DNA of 64,000 nt from Bacteroidia bacterium (GCA_030427865.1 JAUICK010000010.1:1-64000), one strand, 5' to 3'. Counted from the first letter of the stretch, positions 8,311 through 17,684 are shown. Notes: generated by a model from the sequence alone, not told the origin. A program made the numbers and translations.

Positions 8311-9141
8311 CTATTTTCCACTTTTAAAAATATGAACATCTCTCTGTGGAAATGGAATTGTAACATTATTTTCTCTAAACTTTTTATCAATTTCATAGCG
8401 CAAATCACTCTTTATTTGCAGGTGTGTATAACTATTATTGATATTAAACAGTAACTTAAACTGCAACGCACTATCACCAAAATCTGTGAATAAGACTTTG
8501 GGTTCTGGTAATTTTAAAACTTTAGGATGCGCTTTGGCGACATCAACCAGAATTTTTCGTACCAATTCAACATCCGAACCATAGGCTACTCCTACTTCAA
8601 CTCCTTCTGTCGTTTGCACTCCATTTTGCGTCCAATTGAATAAACTTTGCGTTAAAAACTTATGATTAGGAATGATTAAAACTTTATCATCAATCGTTAC
8701 TGCTCTGGTTGTTCTTAATCTAATTTCAATAATCTTGCCAACTTTTCCATCAACCTCTACAATATCATTTACAGTAAGTGTTTTATCCAACAGAATAAAA
8801 ATTCCGGAAATAATATCTTGAAATAAAGTTTGCAACCCTAAACCAATACCTACCAATAAAGCAGCAGAACCTGCTAATAAAACGCCAACTTCAATTCCTG
8901 ATGATTCTAAAGCAATAATTAAGACAATTACATATACAAAATACTGAAGAAATGTAAAAATGGCTTTAAATTTCCCTTTGTCCTCATCATCTAACTTTCT
9001 ATTCACCAATTTTCGAATCAATTTTAAAAGTATGCTTGTAATGATAATTACAAATATGATAAAGATTACCGTTTTTACATCTATGTGTATTTTATCAGTA
9101 ACTTCGAAAGAAAAGTTTAAAAACTCTTTAAATTTATTCAT
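8311..9141 (-). CDS. Small-conductance mechanosensitive channel (MscS family)
   Basis: A 276-residue inner-membrane channel that opens on membrane tension to release solutes in osmotic downshock. An N-terminal helix (about residues 22-42) and two more hydrophobic helices lead to the Gly/Ala-rich pore helix (LLAGSAALLVGIGLGLQTLFQDIISG, about 90-115), then the MscS beta domain (VEVDGKVGKIIEIRLRTTRAVTIDD, IIPNHKFLT) and the C-terminal alpha/beta vestibule. The gene ends 6 bases before nothing on its own strand; it lies downstream of the ABC permease gene with a 5-base gap and is probably cotranscribed with it. Confidence 0.92.
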   Translation of the reverse strand: MNKFKEFLNFSFEVTDKIHIDVKTVIFIIFVIIITSILLKLIRKLVNRKLDDEDKGKFKAIFTFLQYFVYVIVLIIALESSGIEVGVLLAGSAALLVGIGLGLQTLFQDIISGIFILLDKTLTVNDIVEVDGKVGKIIEIRLRTTRAVTIDDKVLIIPNHKFLTQSLFNWTQNGVQTTEGVEVGVAYGSDVELVRKILVDVAKAHPKVLKLPEPKVLFTDFGDSALQFKLLFNINNSYTHLQIKSDLRYEIDKKFRENNVTIPFPQRDVHIFKSGK

Positions 9142-9146
9142 TTAAG

Positions 9147-10472
9147 TTATCCTTTATATTTTAGCCATTTGTATAAATCTTTATAGGTTGGTTTTTTACC
9201 GTACATTAAAATTCCTACTCTATAAATTTTGGCAGCTAACCAAACCATAAATACAAAGGTAACTAATAATAATGCCATAGAAATTGCCAATTCATACCAA
9301 GAAACTCCAAAAGGAACTCGCATTAACATTACTATTGGACTGGTAAATGGGATATGAGAAAATAACACTGCTATAGAACCGTGAGGATCGTTAATTACCG
9401 TTGCAAAACCAACATAAACTCCCAAAATTAGAGGTAACATAATTGGTAACATAAACTGTTGCGTATCCGTTTCATTATCTACAGCAGCACCAACTGCAGC
9501 AAATAAAGAACTATACAACATATAGCCTCCTAAAAAGTAAAATATAAATAAGACAAATATTTTTAAGATTGGTAACCTTAAAATCTCTTGTAGAATTAAT
9601 TGACCTTTACCTCCACCTGTAGCTTGTTTTGCCATTTCTAATTGTTCGGCAGGAACTCTAGAAGATTGCATTTCTACAACATCAACTCCAAAAACAGACG
9701 AAGCAACTGTTATTAAGATAAAAAGAATAACTCCCCAAATAAAAAATTGCAGTAAACCTGCAGAGGCATTCCCAATAATTTTACCTAACATGAGTTGGAA
9801 TGGTTTTACTGAGGACACAATTACCTCTATAATCCTACTTGTTTTTTCTTCAATAACACTTCGCATTACAGATGTTCCGTAAATCATTACAAACATCATT
9901 AAAAAGTAACCTGCAATGGCACCAACACCAATTTTTAATCCGTTGATTAATTTTGATGATTCTTCACCAGAAAAATTATACATCTTAATATCAGACTGAA
10001 TTCTTGAAGCATTAATTTTATCAATGTCAATTCTGAAATTGTTTAATTTTTCATTTCTTAGTTTACGTTCTATTTTGTTCTCTATAGAATTCATCACAGA
10101 CATTCCTGGAGAATCTTTAGAATAAAACTCAATAGATTTTGCCAACAACTCTAAACTATCTTTTTTAGGAATAATTAAGGCACCATAATAATTACCTGCT
10201 TCTACTTTTTTCTTGGTTTCTTCTATTCCTAATGCTGTGTAATCTGTATAATGAATGGTTTTAGTGTCTTTAAAATCATCCTTAGAAAACAAACCAGAAT
10301 TGTCTACATATACTATTTTTTTAACTTTCTCATCGTTTTTCTGCATCAGAAAATAAACTAAGAAACCCATTCCTACCATAATTAACGGACTTAAAAAAGT
10401 CATCACTATAAACGATTTATTACGAACCTTTGTAATAAACTCTCTCTGTATAATTAGTTTTAACTTGCTCAT
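9147..10472 (-). CDS. ABC transporter permease (NatB-like, ABC-2 type)
   Basis: A 441-residue membrane subunit. One N-terminal helix (about 20-42), a large extracytoplasmic domain (about 45-180), then five or so helices between 180 and 425. The signature RSVIEEKTSRIIEVIVSSVKPFQLMLGKIIG is the classical NatB/ABC2 cytoplasmic loop. It pairs with the ATPase gene located 3 bases upstream. NatAB-type exporters extrude Na+ or other small substrates; the substrate here is not known. Confidence 0.92.
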   Translation of the reverse strand: MSKLKLIIQREFITKVRNKSFIVMTFLSPLIMVGMGFLVYFLMQKNDEKVKKIVYVDNSGLFSKDDFKDTKTIHYTDYTALGIEETKKKVEAGNYYGALIIPKKDSLELLAKSIEFYSKDSPGMSVMNSIENKIERKLRNEKLNNFRIDIDKINASRIQSDIKMYNFSGEESSKLINGLKIGVGAIAGYFLMMFVMIYGTSVMRSVIEEKTSRIIEVIVSSVKPFQLMLGKIIGNASAGLLQFFIWGVILFILITVASSVFGVDVVEMQSSRVPAEQLEMAKQATGGGKGQLILQEILRLPILKIFVLFIFYFLGGYMLYSSLFAAVGAAVDNETDTQQFMLPIMLPLILGVYVGFATVINDPHGSIAVLFSHIPFTSPIVMLMRVPFGVSWYELAISMALLLVTFVFMVWLAAKIYRVGILMYGKKPTYKDLYKWLKYKG

Positions 10473-10475
10473 TTC

Positions 10476-11405
10476 TTAATTGTTTTTATTTACAGCTTGA
10501 ATAAAAATATCGTTAGCACTCGGTATCAGTTCTACAAAATGTTGCACTTCTCCTCTACTCGTTAAAAAGGATAACAAATCGTTAGCCGAATCTGTTTTAT
10601 TTAACTTCACATTTAAAGTCAACTCATTTCCTAACAATTTAAAATCCGCAGGAAAAACTTCAAAATTACTTTGTAAAGCACTTTCTACTTCTTTTGGATT
10701 GCTTGTATTTAATCCAACCTGAAAAGTATGCGTTCTAAACTCACGTTTGATATCATCTAACTTTCCGTCTAAAATTTTGTTCGATTTATCAATTAAAGCA
10801 ATTTCATCACACATTTCTTCTACAGATTCCATTCTGTGTGTTGAAAAAATGATAGTTGCTCCTTCATCTCTTAATTGTAAAATTTCTTTGGCAATTAATT
10901 GTGCGTTTATGGGGTCGAATCCAGAAAAAGGTTCGTCAAAAATTAACAATTTGGGATTATGCATTACTGTAACAATAAACTGAACTTTTTGCGCCATTCC
11001 TTTAGAAAGCTCTTCAATTTTCTTTCCCCACCAAGCAGAAATATCAAACTTTTCGAACCAATATTTTAGGCGTTTTTTTGCTTCTGATTTAGACAATCCT
11101 TTTAGTTGTGCCAAATACAAAGCTTGCTCACCTACTTTCATAGATTTATACAAACCACGTTCTTCTGGTAAATAACCAATTTGTGCAGTATGGTGTGGTG
11201 CCAATGCTTCTCCATCTAAAATAATAGAACCCGAATCTGGCATTGTAATTTGGTTGATAATTCTAATTAAAGATGTTTTTCCTGCTCCATTTGGACCTAG
11301 CAATCCAAAAACACTTCCTTTAGGAATATGCAGTGAAACATCATTTAATGCTGTAAAATCTCCGTATTTTTTTACAACATTATTAATTTCTAATAAATTT
11401 TCCAT
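10476..11405 (-). CDS. ABC transporter ATP-binding protein (NatA-like)
   Basis: A 309-residue ATPase. Walker A is GPNGAGKTS, the signature motif is ELSKGMAQK (KG in place of GG), Walker B is LLIFDEPFSGFDP, and the H-loop is STHRMES. The C-terminal 85 residues form the extra domain common in this family. An upstream in-frame ATG at 11447 would add 14 residues with no match to the family; the start MENLLEINNVVKKYG at 11405 begins exactly where the ABC fold begins. Divergent from marR; a TTGTAACGTTTTAA element in the shared spacer points toward this gene. Confidence 0.92.
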   Translation of the reverse strand: MENLLEINNVVKKYGDFTALNDVSLHIPKGSVFGLLGPNGAGKTSLIRIINQITMPDSGSIILDGEALAPHHTAQIGYLPEERGLYKSMKVGEQALYLAQLKGLSKSEAKKRLKYWFEKFDISAWWGKKIEELSKGMAQKVQFIVTVMHNPKLLIFDEPFSGFDPINAQLIAKEILQLRDEGATIIFSTHRMESVEEMCDEIALIDKSNKILDGKLDDIKREFRTHTFQVGLNTSNPKEVESALQSNFEVFPADFKLLGNELTLNVKLNKTDSANDLLSFLTSRGEVQHFVELIPSANDIFIQAVNKNN

Positions 11406-11483
11406 TGATTGTTGTTGATTTTTTATGAAAGCTATCAGTAGATACAAACTTACATATTTTCTAAGTATTAGTATTCATAAGAA

Positions 11484-11497
11484 TTAAAACGTTACAA
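11484..11497 (-). promoter_or_regulatory. Candidate ECF-type -35 element (TTGTAACGTTTTAA)
   Basis: On the minus strand this 14-mer is identical to one upstream of the ECF sigma gene (23027-23040) and lies 79 bases upstream of the ABC ATPase start. The GTAAC core resembles the -35 of many ECF sigma promoters. The assignment is inference. Confidence 0.4.
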
Positions 11498-11519
11498 TAA
11501 ATATTTTGTTAAAATTTAC

Positions 11520-11564
11520 TATGCATGCATAACTTTTTTACAATTTATTATGCACGCATAATAA
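11520..11564 (+). promoter_or_regulatory. Paired palindromic operator sites for MarR
   Basis: Site 1 is TATGCATGCATA (11520-11531), a perfect palindrome. Site 2 is TTATTATGCACGCATAATAA (11545-11564), palindromic except at its centre. Centre-to-centre distance is 29 bases, close to three helical turns. Site 2 ends 7 bases before the marR -7 element, which is a position for repression. The core reappears at 62808-62819 upstream of a FabH-like gene. Confidence 0.7.
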
Positions 11565-11571
11565 ATTTTTA

Positions 11572-11579
11572 TATATTTG
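11572..11579 (+). promoter_or_regulatory. -7 promoter element of marR-fad operon (TATATTTG)
   Basis: Perfect TAnnTTTG, only 5 bases before the preferred marR start at 11585. Transcription would begin at or next to the ATG, so the mRNA may be leaderless. The palindromes overlap the region where the -33 box would be. Confidence 0.6.
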
Positions 11580-11584
11580 ACGCA

Positions 11585-12043
11585 ATGGATAAAGACAAAT
11601 CGATAGATCATCAATTAAGAGCCACATGGCAAGCAGTTGCAAAAATGTATAATGAACAAGCAATGCATCATAATAGCACTATGGCAACAGCTTTTGTTTT
11701 ATTAAATATAGACAGTAAAAATGGAACTCCGTCTACAGCATTAGGACCTCTAATGGGAATGGAACCCACAAGTCTTTCAAGAATTTTAAAATCTATGGAA
11801 GATAAAGGAGCGATTTGTAGAGAAAAAAACCCTGATGATGGAAGAAGTGTCATTATTAAACTTACAGATTATGGTAAAGAAATGCGTAAAGTATCTAAAG
11901 GTCATGTAATCAAGTTTAATGAAACCATAAGAGAACATGTCTCTGAAAAAGATTTAGAAGGCTTTTTTAAAGTAACATCTACAATAAACAAACTCATTGC
12001 TGATAGAGAAATCTATGAAGATATCAGTAAGAAAGCAGTATAA
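11585..12043 (+). CDS. MarR family transcriptional regulator of fatty-acid oxidation
   Basis: A 152-residue winged-helix repressor. Recognition region GMEPTSLSRILKSMEDKGAICREKNPDDGRSVIIKLTDYG is standard MarR (helix, wing with DDGR). An ATG at 11525 would add 20 residues overlapping the second palindrome and the -7 element, so MDKDKSIDHQ at 11585 is chosen. First gene of marR-fadN-fadA-fadE with a 14-base gap to fadN; it most likely senses an acyl-CoA or fatty acid and autoregulates through the two palindromes, by analogy with other fad-linked MarR proteins (inference). Confidence 0.9.
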   Translation: MDKDKSIDHQLRATWQAVAKMYNEQAMHHNSTMATAFVLLNIDSKNGTPSTALGPLMGMEPTSLSRILKSMEDKGAICREKNPDDGRSVIIKLTDYGKEMRKVSKGHVIKFNETIREHVSEKDLEGFFKVTSTINKLIADREIYEDISKKAV

Positions 12044-12057
12044 AACAAATTAAACTA

Positions 12058-14460
12058 ATGGCAAGAAGAATTAAAAAAGTAGCAATAGTTGGCTCTGGAA
12101 TTATGGGAAGTGGAATTGCGTGTCATTTCGCAAATATTGGTGTTGAAGTGCTTCTTTTGGATATTGTTCCAAGAGAATTAAGCGACAAAGAAAAAGCCAA
12201 AGGATTAACGCTCGAAGACAAAGTTGTGCGCAATCGTTTGGTAAATGATGCCCTAACATCTTCCCTAAAATCCAAACCTTCTCCTATCTATAATCAGAAA
12301 TTTGCAAACAGAATTACCACTGGTAATTTAGAAGATGATATTGCAAAAGTAGCTGATGTAGATTGGATTATGGAGGTTGTAGTTGAAAGGTTGGATATCA
12401 AAAAAATCGTTTTTGAAAAATTAGAGAAATACAGAACTCCTGGCACTCTAATTTCTTCGAATACTTCTGGAATTCCTATCAAATTTATGAACGAAGGAAG
12501 AAGCGAAGATTTTCAACAACATTTTGCGGTAACGCACTTTTTTAATCCACCAAGATATTTAAAGTTATTTGAAGTAGTTCCTGGACCCAATTGTAAACAA
12601 GAAGTTACCGATTTCTTAATGATGTATGGAGAAAAGTTTTTAGGCAAAACATCTGTTTTAGCAAAAGATACACCAGCATTTATAGGAAATAGAATTGGAA
12701 TTTTCGGAATTCAATCTTTATTTCATCAAGTAAAAGAATTAGGATTAACCGTTGAAGAAGTTGATAAATTAACAGGACCTGTAATTGGTCGCCCAAAATC
12801 GGCAACTTTTAGAACTGTTGATGTAGTTGGATTAGATACCTTGGTACACGTTGCAAACGGAATTTATGAGAACTGTCCTAATGATGAAGCGCACGGATTA
12901 TTCAAATTACCAGATTTCATCAATACTATGATGGAAAACAAATGGTTAGGGAGTAAAACAGGACAAGGTTTTTACAAAAAAGCAGTAGTTGATGGTAAGA
13001 AAGAAATTCTAACGTTAGATTTAGACACGATGGAATATCGTTCTAAAAAAAGAGCAAAATTTGCCACTTTAGAATTGACAAAAACCATTGACAAACCAAT
13101 AGATAGATTTAAAGTTTTAGTTGGTGGTAAAGATAAAGCTGGAGAGTTTTATAGAAAAAACTTTGCGGCAATGTTTGCCTATGTGCAAAATAGAATTCCA
13201 GAAATTTCTGACGAATTGTATAAGATTGATGATGCCATGAAAGCTGGTTTTGGTTGGGAAAATGGACCTTTCGAAATTTGGGATGCTGTTGGTGTAGAAA
13301 AAGGAATCGAATTAATGAAAGCAGAAGGTAATGAACCTGCAACTTGGGTAACAGAAATGTTAGCTTCTGGTTCTAAAACTTTTTATTCAGTGAAAGAAGG
13401 AGCAACTTATTATTATGATATTCCTTCTAAATCACAAACCAAAAAACCAGGACAAGATGGATTTATCATCTTAGATAATATTAGAAAATCTAACGAAGTT
13501 TTCAAAAATTCTGGTGTTGTAATCGAAGATATTGGAGACGGAATTTTAAATATAGAATTCCAATCAAAAATGAATACAATCGGGGGCGATGTGTTAGCAG
13601 GCATTAATAAAGCTATAGATTTAGCTGAGAAAGATTACCAAGGACTTGTCGTTGGTAATCAGGCTGCTAATTTCTCTGTTGGAGCAAATATTGGTATGAT
13701 TTTTATGATGGCTGTAGAGCAAGAATATGATGAATTAAATTATGCTATCAAATATTTCCAAGATACAATGATGCGTATGCGTTATTCATCAATTCCAACT
13801 ATTTCTGCTCCTCATGGAATGGCTTTAGGTGGTGGTTGCGAAATTTCTTTACACGCAGACAAAGTAGTTGCTGCAGCAGAAACGTATATGGGATTGGTTG
13901 AGTTTGGAGTTGGTGTAATTCCTGGTGGTGGTGGTTCTAAAGAAATGGCTTTAAGAGCTTCAGATTCTTTTAATAAAGGAGATGTAGAGTTAAACATTTT
14001 ACAAGAAAACTTCTTAACTATTGGAATGGCAAAAGTATCTACTTCTGCTTATGAAGCGTTCGATTTAGGCTTAATGCAAAAAGGTAAAGATGTTGTCGTT
14101 GTAAATAAAAACAGACAAATTGCTACAGCAAAAGCACACGCAAAATTAATGGCAGAAAGCGGTTATACTCAGCCTCCAAAACGTAAGGATGTTAAAGTAT
14201 TAGGGAAACAAGCGTTAGGAATGTTCTTAGTAGGAACAGATTCTATGGAGCACTCAAAATACATATCAGAACACGATCAAAAAATAGCCAATAAGTTAGC
14301 TTATGTAATGGCTGGAGGAGATTTATCTGAACCAACTTTAGTTACAGAGCAATATTTATTGGATTTAGAAAGAGAAGCATTTTTATCTCTTTGTACAGAA
14401 CGTAAAACGTTAGAAAGAATTCAACATATGTTAAAAACTGGAAAACCATTACGCAATTAA
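12058..14460 (+). CDS. fadN: 3-hydroxyacyl-CoA dehydrogenase / enoyl-CoA hydratase fusion
   Basis: An 800-residue bifunctional beta-oxidation enzyme performing hydration of enoyl-CoA and NAD-dependent oxidation of 3-hydroxyacyl-CoA. The dehydrogenase comes first (Rossmann motif VGSGIMGSGIA at residues 10-20; the FNPPRYLKLFEVV segment; catalytic His in THFFNPP), then 3HCDH helical domains, and the crotonase domain at the C-terminal part (about 490-700, with HGMALGGGCEISLHADKVVAAAE forming the oxyanion hole). This domain order is that of Bacillus FadN, reversed relative to E. coli FadB. The gene order fadN-fadA-fadE is also the same as in Bacillus. Confidence 0.93.
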   Translation: MARRIKKVAIVGSGIMGSGIACHFANIGVEVLLLDIVPRELSDKEKAKGLTLEDKVVRNRLVNDALTSSLKSKPSPIYNQKFANRITTGNLEDDIAKVADVDWIMEVVVERLDIKKIVFEKLEKYRTPGTLISSNTSGIPIKFMNEGRSEDFQQHFAVTHFFNPPRYLKLFEVVPGPNCKQEVTDFLMMYGEKFLGKTSVLAKDTPAFIGNRIGIFGIQSLFHQVKELGLTVEEVDKLTGPVIGRPKSATFRTVDVVGLDTLVHVANGIYENCPNDEAHGLFKLPDFINTMMENKWLGSKTGQGFYKKAVVDGKKEILTLDLDTMEYRSKKRAKFATLELTKTIDKPIDRFKVLVGGKDKAGEFYRKNFAAMFAYVQNRIPEISDELYKIDDAMKAGFGWENGPFEIWDAVGVEKGIELMKAEGNEPATWVTEMLASGSKTFYSVKEGATYYYDIPSKSQTKKPGQDGFIILDNIRKSNEVFKNSGVVIEDIGDGILNIEFQSKMNTIGGDVLAGINKAIDLAEKDYQGLVVGNQAANFSVGANIGMIFMMAVEQEYDELNYAIKYFQDTMMRMRYSSIPTISAPHGMALGGGCEISLHADKVVAAAETYMGLVEFGVGVIPGGGGSKEMALRASDSFNKGDVELNILQENFLTIGMAKVSTSAYEAFDLGLMQKGKDVVVVNKNRQIATAKAHAKLMAESGYTQPPKRKDVKVLGKQALGMFLVGTDSMEHSKYISEHDQKIANKLAYVMAGGDLSEPTLVTEQYLLDLEREAFLSLCTERKTLERIQHMLKTGKPLRN

Positions 14461-14473
14461 AAATTGCGAGTTA

Positions 14474-14518
14474 TTAGTTGTTAGTTATGAGTGTTTAGTA
14501 ACGCTAACTAACAACTAA
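14474..14518. repeat. Intergenic inverted repeat with TTAGTTGTTAGTT arms
   Basis: Perfect 13 bp arms, TTAGTTGTTAGTT (14474-14486) and AACTAACAACTAA (14506-14518), between fadN and fadA. It runs into ACTAAAAACTAATCAC-type sequence; the 17-mer AATCACTAAAAACTAAA (14524-14540) recurs exactly at 45668-45684. Possibly an mRNA-processing hairpin or a dispersed palindrome. Confidence 0.7.
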
Positions 14519-14544
14519 AAACTAATCACTAAAAACTAAATAAT

Positions 14545-15735
14545 ATGAAAACAGCATATATAGTAAAAGCATACAGAACTGCAGTTGGTAAAGCTCCAAA
14601 AGGTGTTTTCCGCTTTAAACGTGCAGACGAGTTGGGTGCAGAAACCATTCAACATATGATGGCAGCATTACCGAATTTAGACGTAAAACGTATAGATGAT
14701 GTAATTGTAGGAAATGCAATGCCAGAAGGTTCTCAAGGATTAAATATGGCGCGCTTTATTTCTTTAATAGGATTAAATTCTGTGGATGTTCCTGGGGTTA
14801 CTGTCAATCGTTTTTGTTCTTCAGGGTTGGAAACTATTGCAATGGCAGCAGCTAAAATTCAAGCTGGAATGGCAGATTGTATTATTGCAGGTGGAGCAGA
14901 AAGTATGAGTTCTGTTCCGATGACAGGTTTTAAACCAGAATTAAATTACGATACCATAAAATCTGGTCACGCAGATTATTATTGGGGAATGGGAAATACA
15001 GCAGAAGCTGTAGCAAATCAGTTTAAAATTTCGAGAGAAGACCAAGATGAATTTGCATACAATTCTCATGTTAAAGCTTTAAGAGCACAGGCAGAAAATC
15101 GTTTTCAAGACCAAATTGCTCCCATCGAAGTTGAACAAACGTATTTAGATGCTAACGGAAAAAAGCAAACTAAAAAATATACAGTTACTAAAGATGAAGG
15201 ACCAAGAGCAGGAACCTCAACAGCTGTTTTAAATAAATTAAGAGCTGTTTTTGCAGCTAATGGAAGTGTAACAGCAGGAAACTCATCGCAAATGAGTGAT
15301 GGTGCAGCTTTTGTAATGGTAATGAGCGAGGAAATGGTGAAAGAACTAAACCTTGAACCAATAGCAAGATTAGTAAATTATGCTGCTGCTGGTGTAGAAC
15401 CAAGAATTATGGGAATTGGCCCTGTGGCTGCAATTCCGAAAGCATTAAAACAAGCAGGTTTACAACAAAATGATATTGAATTAATTGAATTAAATGAAGC
15501 ATTTGCATCACAATCTTTAGCAGTAATGCGTGAGTTAGATTTGAATCAAGAAATTGTTAATGTAAATGGAGGAGCTATTGCATTAGGGCATCCTTTAGGT
15601 TGTACAGGTGCAAAATTATCTGTGCAACTATTTGATGAAATGCGCAAAAGAGAAATGAAAGGTAAATACGGAATGGTAACAATGTGTGTTGGAACTGGAC
15701 AAGGTGCTGCTGGTATATTTGAATTCCTTAAATAA
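14545..15735 (+). CDS. fadA: Acetyl-CoA C-acyltransferase (3-ketoacyl-CoA thiolase)
   Basis: A 396-residue thiolase cleaving 3-ketoacyl-CoA to acetyl-CoA and a shortened acyl-CoA. Nucleophile Cys91 in VNRFCSSGLE, His in NGGAIALGHPLGCTG, and the second active-site Cys381 in MCVGTGQGAAG. Length is the family norm. The second enzyme gene of the fad operon, 84 bases behind fadN with an inverted repeat in the gap. Confidence 0.95.
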   Translation: MKTAYIVKAYRTAVGKAPKGVFRFKRADELGAETIQHMMAALPNLDVKRIDDVIVGNAMPEGSQGLNMARFISLIGLNSVDVPGVTVNRFCSSGLETIAMAAAKIQAGMADCIIAGGAESMSSVPMTGFKPELNYDTIKSGHADYYWGMGNTAEAVANQFKISREDQDEFAYNSHVKALRAQAENRFQDQIAPIEVEQTYLDANGKKQTKKYTVTKDEGPRAGTSTAVLNKLRAVFAANGSVTAGNSSQMSDGAAFVMVMSEEMVKELNLEPIARLVNYAAAGVEPRIMGIGPVAAIPKALKQAGLQQNDIELIELNEAFASQSLAVMRELDLNQEIVNVNGGAIALGHPLGCTGAKLSVQLFDEMRKREMKGKYGMVTMCVGTGQGAAGIFEFLK

Positions 15736-15761
15736 TAACAAAAAATTAAAACAAACAAAAA

Positions 15762-17558
15762 ATGGCAGAATTATTAAGAGGTGGTCAATTTCTTGTAAAA
15801 GAAACAAATTGTGAAGATGTTTTTACTCCTGAAGATTTTACTGAGGAGCAACAAATGATGAAAGAAGCTGTAATGGAATTTAATGATAGAGAAATCATTC
15901 CACATAAAGCTCGTTTTGAAGCAAAAGATTATGCATTAACTGAAGAAGTAATGCGTAAAGCTGGAGAATTAGGCTTTTTAGGTGTAGCTGTTCCTGAAGC
16001 GTATGGTGGCTTAGGAATGGGATTTGTTTCTACTTTATTAACTTGTGACTACATTTCAAGTGGAACAGGTTCTTTTAGTACTGCTTTTGGGGCTCATACA
16101 GGAATTGGAACGATGCCAATTACTTTATATGGTACTGAAGAGCAAAAACAAAAATATGTACCAAAATTAGCTACTGGAGAATGGTTTGGTGCCTATTGTT
16201 TGACTGAACCTGGTGCCGGTTCTGATGCCAATTCAGGAAAAACTACTGCTGAAATTTCTGCAGATGGAAAATCATACAAAATTAACGGACAAAAAATGTG
16301 GATTTCTAACGCAGGTTTTTGTCGATTAATGATTGTTTTTGCGCGTATTGAAAACGATAAAAATATTACAGGGTTTATTGTAGAATATGATGAAAAAAAT
16401 CCAAATGGAATTACATTAGGAGAAGAAGAACATAAATTAGGAATTAGAGCATCATCAACAAGACAAGTATTTTTTAACGACACAGTTGTTCCTGTAGAAA
16501 ACATGTTAGCTGGACGTGGAGAAGGATTTAAAATTGCAATGAATGCTCTAAATGTTGGTCGTATAAAATTGGCTGGTGCTTGTTTAGACTCTCAACGTAG
16601 AATTATTTCTTATGCTGTAGATTATGCTAATGAGCGTAAACAATTTAAAACTCCTATTTCAGATTTTGGTGCTATTAAAGTAAAATTAGCAGAAATGGCA
16701 ACCAACACCTATGTTGGTGAATCTGCAACTTACAGAGCTGCTAAAGATATTGAAGATAGAATTGCATTAAGAGTTGAAGCAGGAAACACTCATCAAGAAG
16801 CTGAATTAAAAGGTGTAGAAGAATATGCTATAGAATGCTCAATCTTAAAAGTTGCTGTTTCTGAAGATGTACAAAATTGTGCAGATGAAGGAATTCAAAT
16901 TTTTGGTGGAATGGGATTCTCTGAAGAAACACCTATGGAATCTGCTTGGAGAGATGCAAGAATTGCTCGTATTTACGAAGGAACAAACGAAATTAACAGG
17001 ATGCTTTCTGTGGGAATGTTAATTAAAAAAGCAATGAAAGGTCACGTAGACTTATTAGGCCCTGCAACAGAAGTTGCCAATAGCTTAATGGGAATACCTT
17101 CTTTTGAAACTCTAGATTTTTCTGAATTATTTTCAGAAGAAAAAGTAATAATTTCTAAATTAAAAAAGACTTTTTTAATGGTTGCTGGTGCAGCATTGCA
17201 AAAATATGGCCCAGAAATTGAAAAGCATCAACAATTATTAATTGCGGCTTCAGATATTTTAATTGAAATTTATATGGCAGAATCTGCAATTTTAAGAACT
17301 GAGAAAAATGCAAAACGTTTTGGTGAAGATTCTCAATCTGCACAAATTGCAATGTCTAAATTATATTTATATCATGCAGTAGATATTATTGAAGAAAAAG
17401 GAAAAGAAAGCATTATTTCTTTTGCTGAAGGTGATGAACAACGTATGCTATTAATGGGCTTAAAGCGTTTTACTAAATATACAAACTACCCAGATATTGT
17501 AGATTTGCGAAACGAAATCGCAGAAAAAGTAAAAGCAGAAAATAAATACTGCTTCTAA
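15762..17558 (+). CDS. fadE: Acyl-CoA dehydrogenase (FadE, Bacillus type)
   Basis: A 598-residue flavoenzyme catalysing the first oxidation of acyl-CoA to enoyl-CoA. The FAD-binding segments YCLTEPGAGSDA and WISNAGF are clear, and the catalytic base is in the ARIYEGTNEINRM region (Glu of YEGTNE). It is longer than short-chain dehydrogenases by a C-terminal helical domain of about 170 residues, as in long-chain FadE of Bacillus. Last gene of the operon, 26 bases after fadA; a terminator follows at 17685. Confidence 0.93.
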   Translation: MAELLRGGQFLVKETNCEDVFTPEDFTEEQQMMKEAVMEFNDREIIPHKARFEAKDYALTEEVMRKAGELGFLGVAVPEAYGGLGMGFVSTLLTCDYISSGTGSFSTAFGAHTGIGTMPITLYGTEEQKQKYVPKLATGEWFGAYCLTEPGAGSDANSGKTTAEISADGKSYKINGQKMWISNAGFCRLMIVFARIENDKNITGFIVEYDEKNPNGITLGEEEHKLGIRASSTRQVFFNDTVVPVENMLAGRGEGFKIAMNALNVGRIKLAGACLDSQRRIISYAVDYANERKQFKTPISDFGAIKVKLAEMATNTYVGESATYRAAKDIEDRIALRVEAGNTHQEAELKGVEEYAIECSILKVAVSEDVQNCADEGIQIFGGMGFSEETPMESAWRDARIARIYEGTNEINRMLSVGMLIKKAMKGHVDLLGPATEVANSLMGIPSFETLDFSELFSEEKVIISKLKKTFLMVAGAALQKYGPEIEKHQQLLIAASDILIEIYMAESAILRTEKNAKRFGEDSQSAQIAMSKLYLYHAVDIIEEKGKESIISFAEGDEQRMLLMGLKRFTKYTNYPDIVDLRNEIAEKVKAENKYCF

Positions 17559-17569
17559 AAATCTCTTGA

Positions 17570-17621
17570 TGTCAAATTGAGTTTGTTGAAAGCTAACAAT
17601 TTCTTCAGACTCAACTGACAA
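17570..17621. repeat. Imperfect intergenic palindrome
   Basis: TGTCAAATTGAGTTTG (17570-17585) pairs imperfectly with CAGACTCAACTGACAA (17606-17621), a 20-base loop between them. It resembles REP-like hairpins; the only copy in this window. Confidence 0.4.
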
Positions 17622-17684
17622 TCAAAAAGTATAAAGATTTAATTTGAAACGTACATGTTTTAAGTTATAATTAGTTGTTTGTTT

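Noticed and set aside
13812-13997. Minus-strand ORF within fadN (and many similar antisense ORFs)
   Set aside because: Shadow frames of well-conserved genes, without similarity or own start signals.
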